In this document: positions 40,931 to 49,129 of the stretch, one piece after another
Layout: each line of letters starts with the position of its first letter
Numbering within the stretch: the stretch's first letter is position 1
NCBI RefSeq assembly: GCF_049445995.1
Contig: NZ_JBMSDZ010000004.1
Location: forward strand, 1 to 64,000
Source: Dyella_A sp049445995
Lineage (GTDB): Bacteria > Pseudomonadota > Gammaproteobacteria > Xanthomonadales > Rhodanobacteraceae
Reading direction: 5' to 3'
Length of the DNA: 64,000 nucleotides
The notes under the pieces: model-generated
The model's input: only the letters and a program-made list of their open reading frames with translations
The model's database searches: none
Told to the model about the DNA's origin: nothing
Translations under genes and position numbers: made by a program

Positions 40931-41668
40931 TCAGGAGACGGTGCGGGTACGGCGGAAGGTCACCACCAGCACGTCGCGGTGGGCCGGCTGCGTCGGGTCG
41001 AGCGGTGTCACCGGGGTGACGCCGTGGAACACGCGGGCGTCGTCCACCAGCGCAGCGTCCAGCGGATCGACCAGGGTGAAGCTGCCCAGCTCGGTGCCGT
41101 CGGCGGTGTGGATGGTGGTGGTGCCGCTCTGGATGTTCCGGCGGTCCACCATCAGCACCAGCACGTAGTCCACGCCGTCGCGGTGCACGCCCTCGGGCGT
41201 GGGTTCGCCCGCTTTGCCGGGCTTCGCCTCGATGCGGAACTGGTGCACCTCGATGTGCCAGCCGCCCGCATGCGCGGCCAGCGCGCCGAACAGTGCATGG
41301 CTGAAGGCGAGGATGCGGCGCAGCGTGGCGCCGTCGGCGATCGCCGGCTCGATCGGTTCGAACCAGCGCTGGATGTCGCCCTGCAGCGGGTTGTACGCCA
41401 GGCTCTGGAAGTGCGGCTGGTGCGGCGCGCGCACCAGCCGGCCGTCGTCGCCCACGGCGAAGGTCGCGTGCCGGCGGCGGCGATGGCGGCCCTGCGCGGC
41501 GAGATAGGTATCTGGCGCCAGCTTTTCCCAGCTGGCGGCGAACGCCGGCCAGTCGGCGAGCGCGGCCGGCGCTTCGAGCAGGTCGCCCATCACGCGGGCG
41601 GTGAGAAAGGCGAAGCCGTCGCGCTGCAGGCGGTCGCCCAGCGCGGAGAAATCGGGGCAGGGAGGCAT
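40931..41668 (-). CDS. 2-oxoglutarate/Fe(II)-dependent dioxygenase (amino-acid hydroxylase type)
   Basis: The 245-residue protein has the double-stranded beta-helix iron ligands: H162-R-D164 in VHRDGVDY and H215 in FHGVTPV, with a late Arg in VVTFRR for 2-oxoglutarate. This matches the 2OG-Fe_Oxy_2 family, of which characterised members hydroxylate free L-isoleucine and similar amino acids. The substrate here is unknown. It lies directly between DUF1304 (23 bases) and a CysK-like gene (53 bases), all leftward, so an amino-acid-modifying pair is plausible. It is one of the less common proteins in this window. Confidence 0.8.
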   Translation of the reverse strand: MPPCPDFSALGDRLQRDGFAFLTARVMGDLLEAPAALADWPAFAASWEKLAPDTYLAAQGRHRRRRHATFAVGDDGRLVRAPHQPHFQSLAYNPLQGDIQRWFEPIEPAIADGATLRRILAFSHALFGALAAHAGGWHIEVHQFRIEAKPGKAGEPTPEGVHRDGVDYVLVLMVDRRNIQSGTTTIHTADGTELGSFTLVDPLDAALVDDARVFHGVTPVTPLDPTQPAHRDVLVVTFRRTRTVS

Positions 41669-41721
41669 GCGCAAAGCGTAGCAGTTGGCCTGTCGCGGAA
41701 TGGGCCGGTCAGGTGGATCGG

Positions 41722-42738
41722 TCAGGCGGGAAATGCCCGATCGAGCCAGTCCGGCACCGGAAGATCCTTCGAGCGCAGGAAGGCGGGATTGAACAGCTTG
41801 GCCTGGTAGCGCGTGCCCGCGTCGCACAGCACGGTGACGATGGTGTGGCCCGGCCCGAGCGCGCGCGCCAGCCGGATCGCCCCGGCCACGTTGACGCCGC
41901 TGGAGCCGCCTACGCACCAGCCCTCCTGATGCAGCAGGCGGTGCGCCAGCGGCACTGATTCGTCGTCCGGGATCGACCACGCCAGGTCGATCGGTGCGCC
42001 GTCGAAATTGGCCGTGATGCGGCTGGAGCCGATGCCCTCGCTGATCGAGTTGCCGCTGGCGACCAGCTCGCCGGTGTTGACGTAGCTGGCCAGCGCCGAG
42101 CCGGTCGGGTCGGCCAGCGCGATGGTGACGCCGCTCTTGCGCGCCTTCAGCGCCCGGCCCACGCCGGCCAGCGTGCCGCCGGTGCCGCAGGCGCAGACGA
42201 AGCCGTCCACCGCGCCGCCGGTTTCTTCCCAGATCTGCGGGCCGGTGGTGGCTTCGTGCCAGTCGCGGTTGGCGGTGTTGTCGAACTGGTCGGCGAACCA
42301 GGCGCTGCCGGGATCGGCCTCGTTCATCCGGGCGGCCAGTGTGCGCGCCTGGTGCGCGTAATGGCCGGGATCCTTGTACGGCACGGCGGGCACCAGTCGC
42401 ACCTCGGCGCCGGTGATGCGCAGCGCGTCGATCTTCTCGCGGCTCTGCGTGGCCGGCATCACGATGATCGTGCGGTAGCCGCGGCTGGCGCCGAGCAGCC
42501 CCAAGCCGATGCCGGTGTTGCCGGCGGTGCCTTCCACGATGGTGCCGCCCGGGCGCAGCGCGCCGCGCCGTTCCGCGTCCAGCAGCAGGCCCAGCGCCGT
42601 GCGGTCCTTCACCGAGCCGCCGGGGTTCATGAATTCGGCGCGGGCGAGGATCTCGCAACCGGTGGCCGCGGAGGCGAAGCGCAGGCGCAGCAGCGGGGTC
42701 TGGCCGACGGCGGCGGCGAAATCGGGGCGGGTCGTCAT
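41722..42738 (-). CDS. PLP-dependent cysteine synthase-like enzyme
   Basis: The 338-residue protein shows the fold-type II lyase motifs: NPGGSVKDR with the PLP-binding K44, GTAGNTGIG for the phosphate or substrate carboxylate, and GTGGTLAG for the PLP phosphate. The family converts O-acetylserine and sulfide to cysteine, or uses related amino-acid substrates. It is divergent from metX, across a region with the AGACGTCT boxes, so it may belong to the same sulfur-amino-acid regulon. ATG 42738 was chosen over ATG 42771; neither has a good ribosome site. The specific substrate is not certain. Confidence 0.88.
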   Translation of the reverse strand: MTTRPDFAAAVGQTPLLRLRFASAATGCEILARAEFMNPGGSVKDRTALGLLLDAERRGALRPGGTIVEGTAGNTGIGLGLLGASRGYRTIIVMPATQSREKIDALRITGAEVRLVPAVPYKDPGHYAHQARTLAARMNEADPGSAWFADQFDNTANRDWHEATTGPQIWEETGGAVDGFVCACGTGGTLAGVGRALKARKSGVTIALADPTGSALASYVNTGELVASGNSISEGIGSSRITANFDGAPIDLAWSIPDDESVPLAHRLLHQEGWCVGGSSGVNVAGAIRLARALGPGHTIVTVLCDAGTRYQAKLFNPAFLRSKDLPVPDWLDRAFPA

Positions 42739-42834
42739 GAGGTCGTTGCGTGACTGAGGGCGGGCCAGCATAGCGGCTGCGCCATGGTTTCAGTTGCATC
42801 CATCGGCACATGAATATTTTGCATATGGGCGTAT

Positions 42835-42881
42835 AGACGTCTAGACGTCTGTTGACACGGATCGGATGGCACCCGTACAGT
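42835..42881 (+). promoter_or_regulatory. metX promoter with tandem AGACGTCT operator
   Basis: AGACGTCT occurs twice back to back (42835-42842 and 42843-42850), each half identical to the classic Met-box sequence known from MetJ-controlled genes in enteric bacteria. It abuts TTGACA (42852-42857), with TACAGT (42876-42881) 18 bases further on. The predicted start, about 42888, is where the riboswitch begins. Which regulator binds here is not known; a SahR-like ArsR-type regulator has been described for methionine genes in this order, so MetJ should not be assumed. Confidence 0.7.
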
Positions 42882-42889
42882 GCGCTTCA

Positions 42890-43003
42890 CTCATCGAGAC
42901 CGGCGGAGGGACAGGCCCTTTGAAGCCGGGGCAACCTGCAGGAGATCTTTCTGCGACGGTGCCAACTCCTGCGGAGCGCCGAAAGGCGCAACCGGTAGAT
43001 GGG
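42890..43003 (+). ncRNA. SAM-I (S-box) riboswitch before metX
   Basis: The leader contains the S-box core almost to consensus: GGCGGAGGGACAGGCCC, then TGAAGCC and GGGGCAACC, then GGTGCCAACTCC, and AGATG near the 3' end. The closing stem pairs CTCATC (42890-42895) with GATGGG (42998-43003). P3 pairs ACC and GCAG (42938-42941) with CTGC (42951-42954) and GGT. P4 is a GCGCC-GAAA-GGCGC hairpin (42976-42989). Binding of S-adenosylmethionine should repress the downstream methionine operon. Confidence 0.92.
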
Positions 43004-43049
43004 GTGTCGCTTCAGGCGCTTTTCGGCGTCCGCAGCGGGCCACTCCCTC

Positions 43050-43082
43050 GACTCTCCGCAGGTGCGATGCCACAGGAGAGTC
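43050..43082 (+). promoter_or_regulatory. Hairpin that buries the metX Shine-Dalgarno
   Basis: GACTCTCC (43050-43057) and GGAGAGTC (43075-43082) form a perfect 8-bp stem; the right arm contains the GGAGAG ribosome site three bases before... the ATG at 43085. CTCCGCAG (43054-43061), overlapping the left arm, is complementary to CTGCGGAG (42969-42976) inside the riboswitch. This allows two exclusive pairings, and so translational control by SAM. Confidence 0.75.
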
Positions 43083-43084
43083 CG

Positions 43085-44116
43085 ATGTCCGCCCAGCTTG
43101 CCCACTTCCCCACCGCTTCCGCCCAACCGCAGTCCGCCGTCGCCGCGCCGTTGCCGCGCGCCGCGCTCACCGTGCAGCGCTGCAGCCGCCGCGTCACGAT
43201 CGAACCCACCTATGGCGGCGGACGTTGCGGCGTGGAGGTGAGCTACCTGTGGTGCGGCGCGCCGGATGCGCCCACCGTGGTGGTGCAGGGCGGCATCTCG
43301 GCCAGTCGCGACGTGATCGCCGCCGAGGGCGCCGCCCAGCCGGGCTGGTGGCAGGCGCTGGTGGGCGAGGGCAAGGCGATCGACCTCAACCAGTACCGCG
43401 TGCTGGCGATCGACTGGCTCGGCCCGGCCGCGCTGGGCGACGCCGCCGCCGTCTCCAGCGCCGACCAGGCCAACGCGATCAGCGCCTTGATCGACGCGCT
43501 GGGCATCGGCCGCATCGCCGCCTTCGTCGGCTCCTCCTACGGCGCCATGGTGGGCCTGGCCTTCGCCAAGGCGCATCCGTGGCAGCTGGATCGACTGGTG
43601 CTGCTGGCCGGCGCGCATCGCGCGCACCCCATGTCCACCGCCCTGCGCAGCGTGCAGCGCGGTATCGTGCGGCTGGGCCAGTCCAGCGGGCAGCTCGACG
43701 AGGCGCTGAGCCTGGCGCGTCAGCTGGCCATGACCACCTACCGCGGCAGCGAGGAATTCGCCCGCCGTTTCTCGTCCGCCCCGGAATTTCGCGACGACCG
43801 CTTCCACTTCCCGGTGGAGGACTACCTCGACCAGGCCGGCCGCCGCTTCGTCGAGCGCTTCGATGCCGAGCGCTTCCTGGCGCTGTCCGAGTCGATCGAC
43901 CTGCACGACGTGCAGCCCGAGTCGGTGCCCACGCCGGCCACGCTGATCGGCTTCCCCTCCGACCGGCTGGTGCCGCTGGCCGACCTGTGCGAGCTGCAGC
44001 GTCGGCTGGCCGGATCGTCCACGCTGGAGGTGGTTCAGTCGCCGTACGGCCACGACGGCTTCCTCAAGGAAACCGACCGGCTCGCCCCCCTGCTGCGCCA
44101 GGCGCTGCTGTCGTAG
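43085..44116 (+). CDS. metX: Homoserine O-acyltransferase MetX
   Basis: The 343-residue alpha/beta hydrolase-fold enzyme has its nucleophile Ser in VGSSYGAMVG, an Asp in FPSDRLVPL and a His in YGHDGF. It acylates homoserine, the first step of methionine synthesis from homoserine. In this order of bacteria the shorter MetX form is often a succinyl- rather than acetyltransferase, so acyl-donor choice is open. The start ATG 43085 has GGAGAG at 43075-43080, which is the riboswitch-controlled ribosome site. It heads metX-metB-hom. Confidence 0.93.
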   Translation: MSAQLAHFPTASAQPQSAVAAPLPRAALTVQRCSRRVTIEPTYGGGRCGVEVSYLWCGAPDAPTVVVQGGISASRDVIAAEGAAQPGWWQALVGEGKAIDLNQYRVLAIDWLGPAALGDAAAVSSADQANAISALIDALGIGRIAAFVGSSYGAMVGLAFAKAHPWQLDRLVLLAGAHRAHPMSTALRSVQRGIVRLGQSSGQLDEALSLARQLAMTTYRGSEEFARRFSSAPEFRDDRFHFPVEDYLDQAGRRFVERFDAERFLALSESIDLHDVQPESVPTPATLIGFPSDRLVPLADLCELQRRLAGSSTLEVVQSPYGHDGFLKETDRLAPLLRQALLS

Positions 44117-44196
44117 GAGCGCACCCTGTGCGCGAATGCTCTTGGCTTTGATGTCGATCAGGAGCAAGAGCATTCGCGCACAGGGTGCGCTCCTAC
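44113..44196. repeat. REP-like palindrome, copy 2 of 3
   Basis: GTAGGAGCGCACCCTGTG and its complement surround a 40-base centre that itself contains CTCTTG/CAAGAG stems. It lies between metX and metB. It overlaps the last base pairs of the metX stop region. Confidence 0.9.
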
Positions 44197-44251
44197 AGCA
44201 AAGATGCGCGACGACAACAACGAATGCCCGACGATTGACCTGGAGACGCCG

Positions 44252-45448
44252 ATGATGAGCGACACCACCCCCACCCCCAGCACCCGCGCCGTCCGCGCCG
44301 GCATCGAGTCGGACACCCAGCACGGCGCGGTCGTGCCGCCGCTGCACCTGTCGACCAACTACAGCTTCACCGGCCTGGGCGGCAAGCGCGCCTACGACTA
44401 CTCGCGCAGCGGCAACCCCACCCGCGACCTGCTCGGCGAGGCCTTGGCCGACCTGGAGCAGGGTGCCGGGGCGGTGGTCACCGCCAGCGGCATGTCGGCC
44501 GTGGCGCTGGCGCTGGAGCTGGTGCCGGCCGGCGCCACGATTCTGGCCGCGCACGACTGCTACGGCGGCACCTGGCGCCTGCTCGATGCGTGGGCGAAGA
44601 AGGGACGCTTCACGGTGACCTTCGCCGACCTCACCGATCCCGCCGCGCTGGCCGCCGGCCTGGCGCAGAAGCCGGCGCTGGTGTGGGTGGAGACGCCGTC
44701 CAATCCGCTGCTGCGGATCACCGACATCCGCCACGTGGCGCACGCCGCGCACGCGGTGGGCGCACTGGTGGTGGTGGACAACACCTTCCTCTCGCCGGCG
44801 CTGCAGCAGCCGCTGGCGCTGGGCGCGGATCTGGTCGTGCACTCCACCACCAAGTACATCAACGGCCACAGCGACGTGGTCGGCGGCGCCGTGGTGGCGC
44901 GCACGCCGGAGCTGGCCGAGCAGATCAGGTGGTGGGGCAACTGCAACGGTCTCACCGGCGGCGCCTTCGACAGCTACCTCACCCTGCGCGGCCTGCGCAC
45001 GCTGGGCGTGCGCCTGCGCCAGCACGAGGAGAACGCCGCGCGCGTGGCCGAGCACCTGGCCCGCCACGGTGCCGTGCGCAAGGTCTACTACCCGGGCCTG
45101 GCCGAGCATCCCGGCCACGCGCTGGCCGGGCGCCAGCAGCAGGGCTTCGGCGCCATGCTCAGTTTCGAGCTGGAGGGCGAGGTGGAGGAGATCGCCGCCT
45201 TCGTCGACGGCCTCGAATATTTCTCGCTGGCCGAATCGCTCGGCGGCGTGGAAAGCCTGATCGCCCACCCGGCCTCGATGACTCACGCCTCGATGGCGCC
45301 GGAAGCACGCCGCACCGCCGGCATCGCCGACACCCTGCTGCGCCTGTCGGTGGGCATCGAGGACGGCGACGACCTGCTGCGCGACCTCGACGCCGCGCTG
45401 CACCGCGCCGCTGCGGTCGGCGCCTCCAAACGCAAGGTGCGCGCATGA
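44252..45448 (+). CDS. metB: Cystathionine gamma-synthase (trans-sulfuration PLP enzyme)
   Basis: The 398-residue enzyme has the Cys/Met-metabolism PLP fold: YDYSRSGNPTRD near the start, SGMSAVALAL, and the PLP Lys in HSTTKYINGHSDVVGG. It joins acylhomoserine to cysteine to give cystathionine. A cystathionine lyase or sulfhydrylase role cannot be excluded from sequence alone. ATG 44252 follows GGAG (44242-44245) with six bases spacing. Its stop codon overlaps the start of hom (ATGA at 45445). Confidence 0.92.
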   Translation: MMSDTTPTPSTRAVRAGIESDTQHGAVVPPLHLSTNYSFTGLGGKRAYDYSRSGNPTRDLLGEALADLEQGAGAVVTASGMSAVALALELVPAGATILAAHDCYGGTWRLLDAWAKKGRFTVTFADLTDPAALAAGLAQKPALVWVETPSNPLLRITDIRHVAHAAHAVGALVVVDNTFLSPALQQPLALGADLVVHSTTKYINGHSDVVGGAVVARTPELAEQIRWWGNCNGLTGGAFDSYLTLRGLRTLGVRLRQHEENAARVAEHLARHGAVRKVYYPGLAEHPGHALAGRQQQGFGAMLSFELEGEVEEIAAFVDGLEYFSLAESLGGVESLIAHPASMTHASMAPEARRTAGIADTLLRLSVGIEDGDDLLRDLDAALHRAAAVGASKRKVRA

Positions 45449-46593
45449 GCGCGGTGCAAACGGACGGAGCCACTGTAGGAGCGCACCCTGTGCGCGAACG
45501 CCTTTTCTCTGGTGGCGAAGAGCGTTCGCGCACAGGGTGCGCTCCTACAGCGGTAGATGCATCCGGCATCGCCATCGTGCTGCTGGGTACCGGCGTGGTC
45601 GGCGGTGCCCTGCTCAAGCTGTTGTGCACGCCAGCCGCGGCGCGCATCCGGCTGGTCGGCGCGGCCAATTCCAGGCGTCAGCAGACCGACCCGGCACGGC
45701 TCGCCAGCCGCGGGCTGCGCGAGCAGCTGAAGAGCCAGGGCGATCCGCGCGACAACGCCACCTTGCTGGCCGCGCTGGACGCCAGCGGCGTGGCGACGAA
45801 GGTGATCGTCGACGCCACCGCCAATGCCTCGCTGGCGGCGCGCCACGCCGAATGGCTGGAGCGCGGCTACCACGTGGTCACCGCCAACAAGGCGCTGGCC
45901 GGCGGCGAGCTCATCGGCTGGCGCGCGCTGCAGGCGGCCATGTCCGGCGCCGCGCGCTACGGCGACTCGGCCACGGTCGGCGCCGGTCTGCCGGTGCTGT
46001 CCACCCTGCGTCGTCTGCGCCAGTGCGGCGACGCACTGCTCACGCTCGAGGGCGTTTTCTCCGGTTCGCTCTCGTACCTGTTCAACCAGTACGACGGCAG
46101 CGTGCCGTTCTCCACCCTGCTCGGCGAGGCGCGCCGGCTCGGCTATACCGAGCCCGATCCGCGTTCGGACCTCTCCGGCGAGGACGTGGCGCGCAAGCTG
46201 CTGATCCTCGCCCGCCACGCCGGCTTCTCGCTCAACACTGACGAGGTGGACGTGGAAAGCCTGGTGCCCGAAGCGCTGCGTCCGCTGTCCACCGAAGCCT
46301 TCCTCGATCGCCTCGTCGAACTCGACGCGCCGCTCGCCGCCCGCGCCGCCGAGGCGCGGGCGCGCGGCCACGTGCTGCGCTACCTCGCCCGGCTCAACCA
46401 GCGTGGCCATGCCCGCGTCGGTCTGGTGGAGGTGCCGCCGACCCACCCGGCCGCGCGCCTGTACGGCACCGACAACCAGTTCGCGCTCACCACCACCCGC
46501 TACAACACCCAGCCGCTGGTGATCCAGGGTCCGGGCGCGGGGCCGGAGGTCACCGCGCAAGCCTTGCTGGGCGATGTGCTGGCGCTGGGCTGA
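45445..46593 (+). CDS. hom: Homoserine dehydrogenase with in-frame repeat-encoded insert
   Basis: The 382-residue enzyme makes homoserine from aspartate semialdehyde with NAD(P)H, feeding metX in the same operon. The Rossmann start is IVLLGTGVVGGALLKLL, and later TANKALAGG and SGSLSYLFNQY follow. ATG 45445 overlaps the metB stop by four bases. Residues 10-36, before the first beta strand, are encoded by a 78-base REP-like palindrome, exactly 26 codons, so the reading frame stays open. No good start lies downstream of the repeat, so the insert is probably translated. It is a monofunctional form without aspartokinase. Confidence 0.9.
   Translation: MSAVQTDGATVGAHPVRERLFSGGEERSRTGCAPTAVDASGIAIVLLGTGVVGGALLKLLCTPAAARIRLVGAANSRRQQTDPARLASRGLREQLKSQGDPRDNATLLAALDASGVATKVIVDATANASLAARHAEWLERGYHVVTANKALAGGELIGWRALQAAMSGAARYGDSATVGAGLPVLSTLRRLRQCGDALLTLEGVFSGSLSYLFNQYDGSVPFSTLLGEARRLGYTEPDPRSDLSGEDVARKLLILARHAGFSLNTDEVDVESLVPEALRPLSTEAFLDRLVELDAPLAARAAEARARGHVLRYLARLNQRGHARVGLVEVPPTHPAARLYGTDNQFALTTTRYNTQPLVIQGPGAGPEVTAQALLGDVLALG
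45473..45550. repeat. REP-like palindrome, copy 3 of 3, inside hom
   Basis: CTGTAGGAGCGCACCCTGTG and its exact complement close a 78-base palindromic element inside the coding sequence of hom, near its 5' end. It belongs to the same family as 6581-6655 and 44113-44196. Confidence 0.93.
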
Positions 46594-46599
46594 GCCCGC

Positions 46600-47220
46600 T
46601 CAGCGTTCGGCCACCGCCGGTTCGGCGATCGCCTCCACCTGGATGCGCAGCGTCACCGTCATGTCGAAACCGTAATCCTTGCCGCCCGGCATGCCGAACG
46701 TGTCGCGCTCGAACGTGCCCAGCGCGTCCGCCCCGCACGCCTCGCGCTTGAACATCGGGTGCGGCATGCACTTGAAGCTGTTGATCGTCAGCGTGAGCGG
46801 ATGGCTCACTCCGTGCAGCGCGAGCGTGCCGTCCACGCGGGTCGGCTTGCCGTCGCGAAAACCGGCCAGATGGCCCTTGTACGTGGCCTGCGGATAGCGA
46901 CGGGTGTCGAACAGCTCGGCGCCCTGGGCATAGTCGTTGAGCTTGTCCTGGCCGAAGTCCGCGCTCGCCATGTCCACGGTGATATCCACCGTGCCGGCAC
47001 GCTTGGCGCGATCCAGCGTCACCGTGCCGCTGCTGTGGTTGAACTTGCCGCGCCACACCGACAGGCCGCCCAGATGATCGGCCTCGAAGCTGGGGTAGGT
47101 GTGATCCGGGTCGATGCGATAGACCGTCGGCGCGGCCACCGCGCCAAGGCTGGCGAGGGTGAGTGCGAGGCCGGCGATGAGGCGGGTGGACATCCGGACG
47201 ATCGGTTGGCGAGGGCACAT
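46600..47220 (-). CDS. YceI-family exported lipid-binding-like protein
   Basis: The 206-residue protein has a signal peptide ending in VAA and then the YceI lipocalin-like barrel: YRIDPDHTYPSFEADHLGG, RAKRAGTVDI and the LHGVSHPLTLT stretch. YceI proteins bind isoprenoid-type lipids in the periplasm. ATG 47220 has AAGGA nine bases upstream; ATG 47193 would shorten the signal peptide. It converges with hom with six bases between stops, and lies back-to-tail with the amino-acid permease. It is the first of three YceI genes in this window. Confidence 0.92.
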   Translation of the reverse strand: MCPRQPIVRMSTRLIAGLALTLASLGAVAAPTVYRIDPDHTYPSFEADHLGGLSVWRGKFNHSSGTVTLDRAKRAGTVDITVDMASADFGQDKLNDYAQGAELFDTRRYPQATYKGHLAGFRDGKPTRVDGTLALHGVSHPLTLTINSFKCMPHPMFKREACGADALGTFERDTFGMPGGKDYGFDMTVTLRIQVEAIAEPAVAER

Positions 47221-47285
47221 GGAGACGATTCCTTGGTGACTGTCGGGAACGACGAGCGGCGCAGCGGCTTTTCGACAGCGCAAAA

Positions 47286-47316
47286 GAAAACGCGCGACCC
47301 AAGGGCCGCGCGTTTC
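47286..47316 (-). terminator. Terminator of the permease gene
   Basis: AAACGCGCG (47288-47296) pairs with CGCGCGTTT (47307-47315). On the minus strand a T-rich run follows. It is 24 bases from the permease stop. Confidence 0.88.
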
Positions 47317-47339
47317 TCATGGGTGCTGCATGCGGAGCC

Positions 47340-49004
47340 TCAGTGGCCGGTGACGCGCTCGGCGTCTTCCTCATCCGGCGGAATCTGCAGGTCATCCGGA
47401 TGCTCGGCCGCTTCCATCCGCTCGGCCTCGATCGACGGTGTGCGCCAGCCGGACTTCACGCCCCACAGGAAGTACACCAGGCCGATCACCGCCACCACCG
47501 CCAGATCCCAGCCGTAGGGGATGTAGCCGAGGCCGCCGAACTTGGCACTGCCGATCTTCGACACCGCCGCCAGCGTGATCAGGTAGGCGATCAGCCACCA
47601 CGCGCCCTTGAGGTGGCGGTCGAAATCCTTCCAGCCGTGCTTGGCCTGGTAATAGAAGTACACCGGCAGCGCCACGACCATCAGCAGGATGATCTCGCCG
47701 GTCAGCGGCCACTTGGCCCAGTACAGCAGCTCGGCGGACATGATGAAGGCGATGCCGGCGATGATCGGCAGGCCGCTCAGCCTGAACGGGCGATGCAGCT
47801 CCGGTGCGGTGCGGCGCAGCGTCATCACGCTGACCGGGCCGGTGAGGTAGGAGATGATCGTGGCCACCGAGATCACCGCCGCCAGCGAGTCCCAGCCGCG
47901 GAAGAAGAACAGGAACAGGAACGACACCACCAGGTTCAGCCACATCGCCGGGCGCGGCACGCCCCATTTCGGATCGATGCGCCCGAGGATCTTCGGCAGC
48001 GTGCCGTTGCGCTCCATGCCGTAGATCATGCGGGCGGTGGAGGCGGTGTAGGTCATGCCGGTGCCGCTGGGGCTGACGAAGGCGTCGGCGTACAGCAGGA
48101 TCGCCAGCCAGTTGAGGTTGACCAGCACCGCCAGCTCGGCGAACGGCGAACTGAAGTCGATGCCCTTCCAGCCAGCCTGGGCCAGCAGGTCCGGCGGCAC
48201 CGCGCCGAGGTAGGCGATCTGCAGCAGCACGTAGACCACGGTGGCCAGCGCGATGGCGCCGATGATCGCGAACGGGATGCTGCGACCCGGGTTGCGCGCC
48301 TCGCCGGCCAGATTCACCGGGCTCTGGAAGCCGTTGAAGCTGAACACGATGCCCGCCGTGGCCACCGCGGTGAGGATCGCCGCGAAGTCGTTCGCGTGGC
48401 TGCCGCCGCTGGCGCCCACCGACAGGTTCTCGCTGTGGAAGCCGCTGGCGATCAGCGCCACGCCGGTCGCCGCCGGGATGATCAGCTTGACGATGGTGAT
48501 CAGGCTGTTGGAGCGGGCGAACAGCTTCACGCTCCAGAAGTTGAGCAGGAAGTACACGATGACCAGCGCCGCGGCGATGCCCAGGCCCAGATGGCTGAGC
48601 TCGCCGTGCCTGCCTGGCGCGGCGTGGTAGAGATCCTGCGCCCACTGCCACTTCCAGCCGGCCATGTACTGCACCGAGGCCTCGGCCTCCACCGGGATCA
48701 CCGAGACGATCGCGATCCAGTTCGCCCACGCCGCGATGAAACCCACCAGCGAGCCGTGCGAGTAGTGGCCGTAGCGCACCATGCCGCCGGACTCGGGGAA
48801 CATCGCGCCCAGCTCGGCGTAGGTCAGCGCGATCGACAGGATGATCGCCGCACCCAGCACCCACGCCCAGATCGCGCCGGGGCCGGCCAGCTTGGCGGCG
48901 TTCCACGCGCCGAACAGCCAGCCCGAGCCGATGATCGAGCCCAGGCCGGTGAACATCAGGGCGAAGGGTCCGACGTCACGTCGGAGCGAATTCTGGTTTG
49001 CCAT
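47340..49004 (-). CDS. APC-superfamily amino-acid permease
   Basis: The 554-residue protein has about 12-14 membrane helices, the GSIIGSGWLFGAWNAAK helix-1 motif of the amino-acid/polyamine carriers and an acidic C-terminal tail ending DEEDAERVTGH. It resembles the aspartate:proton symporter-type members, but the substrate is uncertain. ATG 49004 has AGGGG about eight bases upstream. It is not in an operon. Confidence 0.9.
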   Translation of the reverse strand: MANQNSLRRDVGPFALMFTGLGSIIGSGWLFGAWNAAKLAGPGAIWAWVLGAAIILSIALTYAELGAMFPESGGMVRYGHYSHGSLVGFIAAWANWIAIVSVIPVEAEASVQYMAGWKWQWAQDLYHAAPGRHGELSHLGLGIAAALVIVYFLLNFWSVKLFARSNSLITIVKLIIPAATGVALIASGFHSENLSVGASGGSHANDFAAILTAVATAGIVFSFNGFQSPVNLAGEARNPGRSIPFAIIGAIALATVVYVLLQIAYLGAVPPDLLAQAGWKGIDFSSPFAELAVLVNLNWLAILLYADAFVSPSGTGMTYTASTARMIYGMERNGTLPKILGRIDPKWGVPRPAMWLNLVVSFLFLFFFRGWDSLAAVISVATIISYLTGPVSVMTLRRTAPELHRPFRLSGLPIIAGIAFIMSAELLYWAKWPLTGEIILLMVVALPVYFYYQAKHGWKDFDRHLKGAWWLIAYLITLAAVSKIGSAKFGGLGYIPYGWDLAVVAVIGLVYFLWGVKSGWRTPSIEAERMEAAEHPDDLQIPPDEEDAERVTGH

Positions 49005-49129
49005 CGAGGAACCCCTGCGCGGCCCGATCGCCGCGTTTCGAAACCGCGATAGTGGCAAAGTGGACCGGGGCTGTCACGCCGCGGCTTCGTCGCAGCGGGA
49101 TCCTCGGGCACGGCGACAATCCTCGTGCG

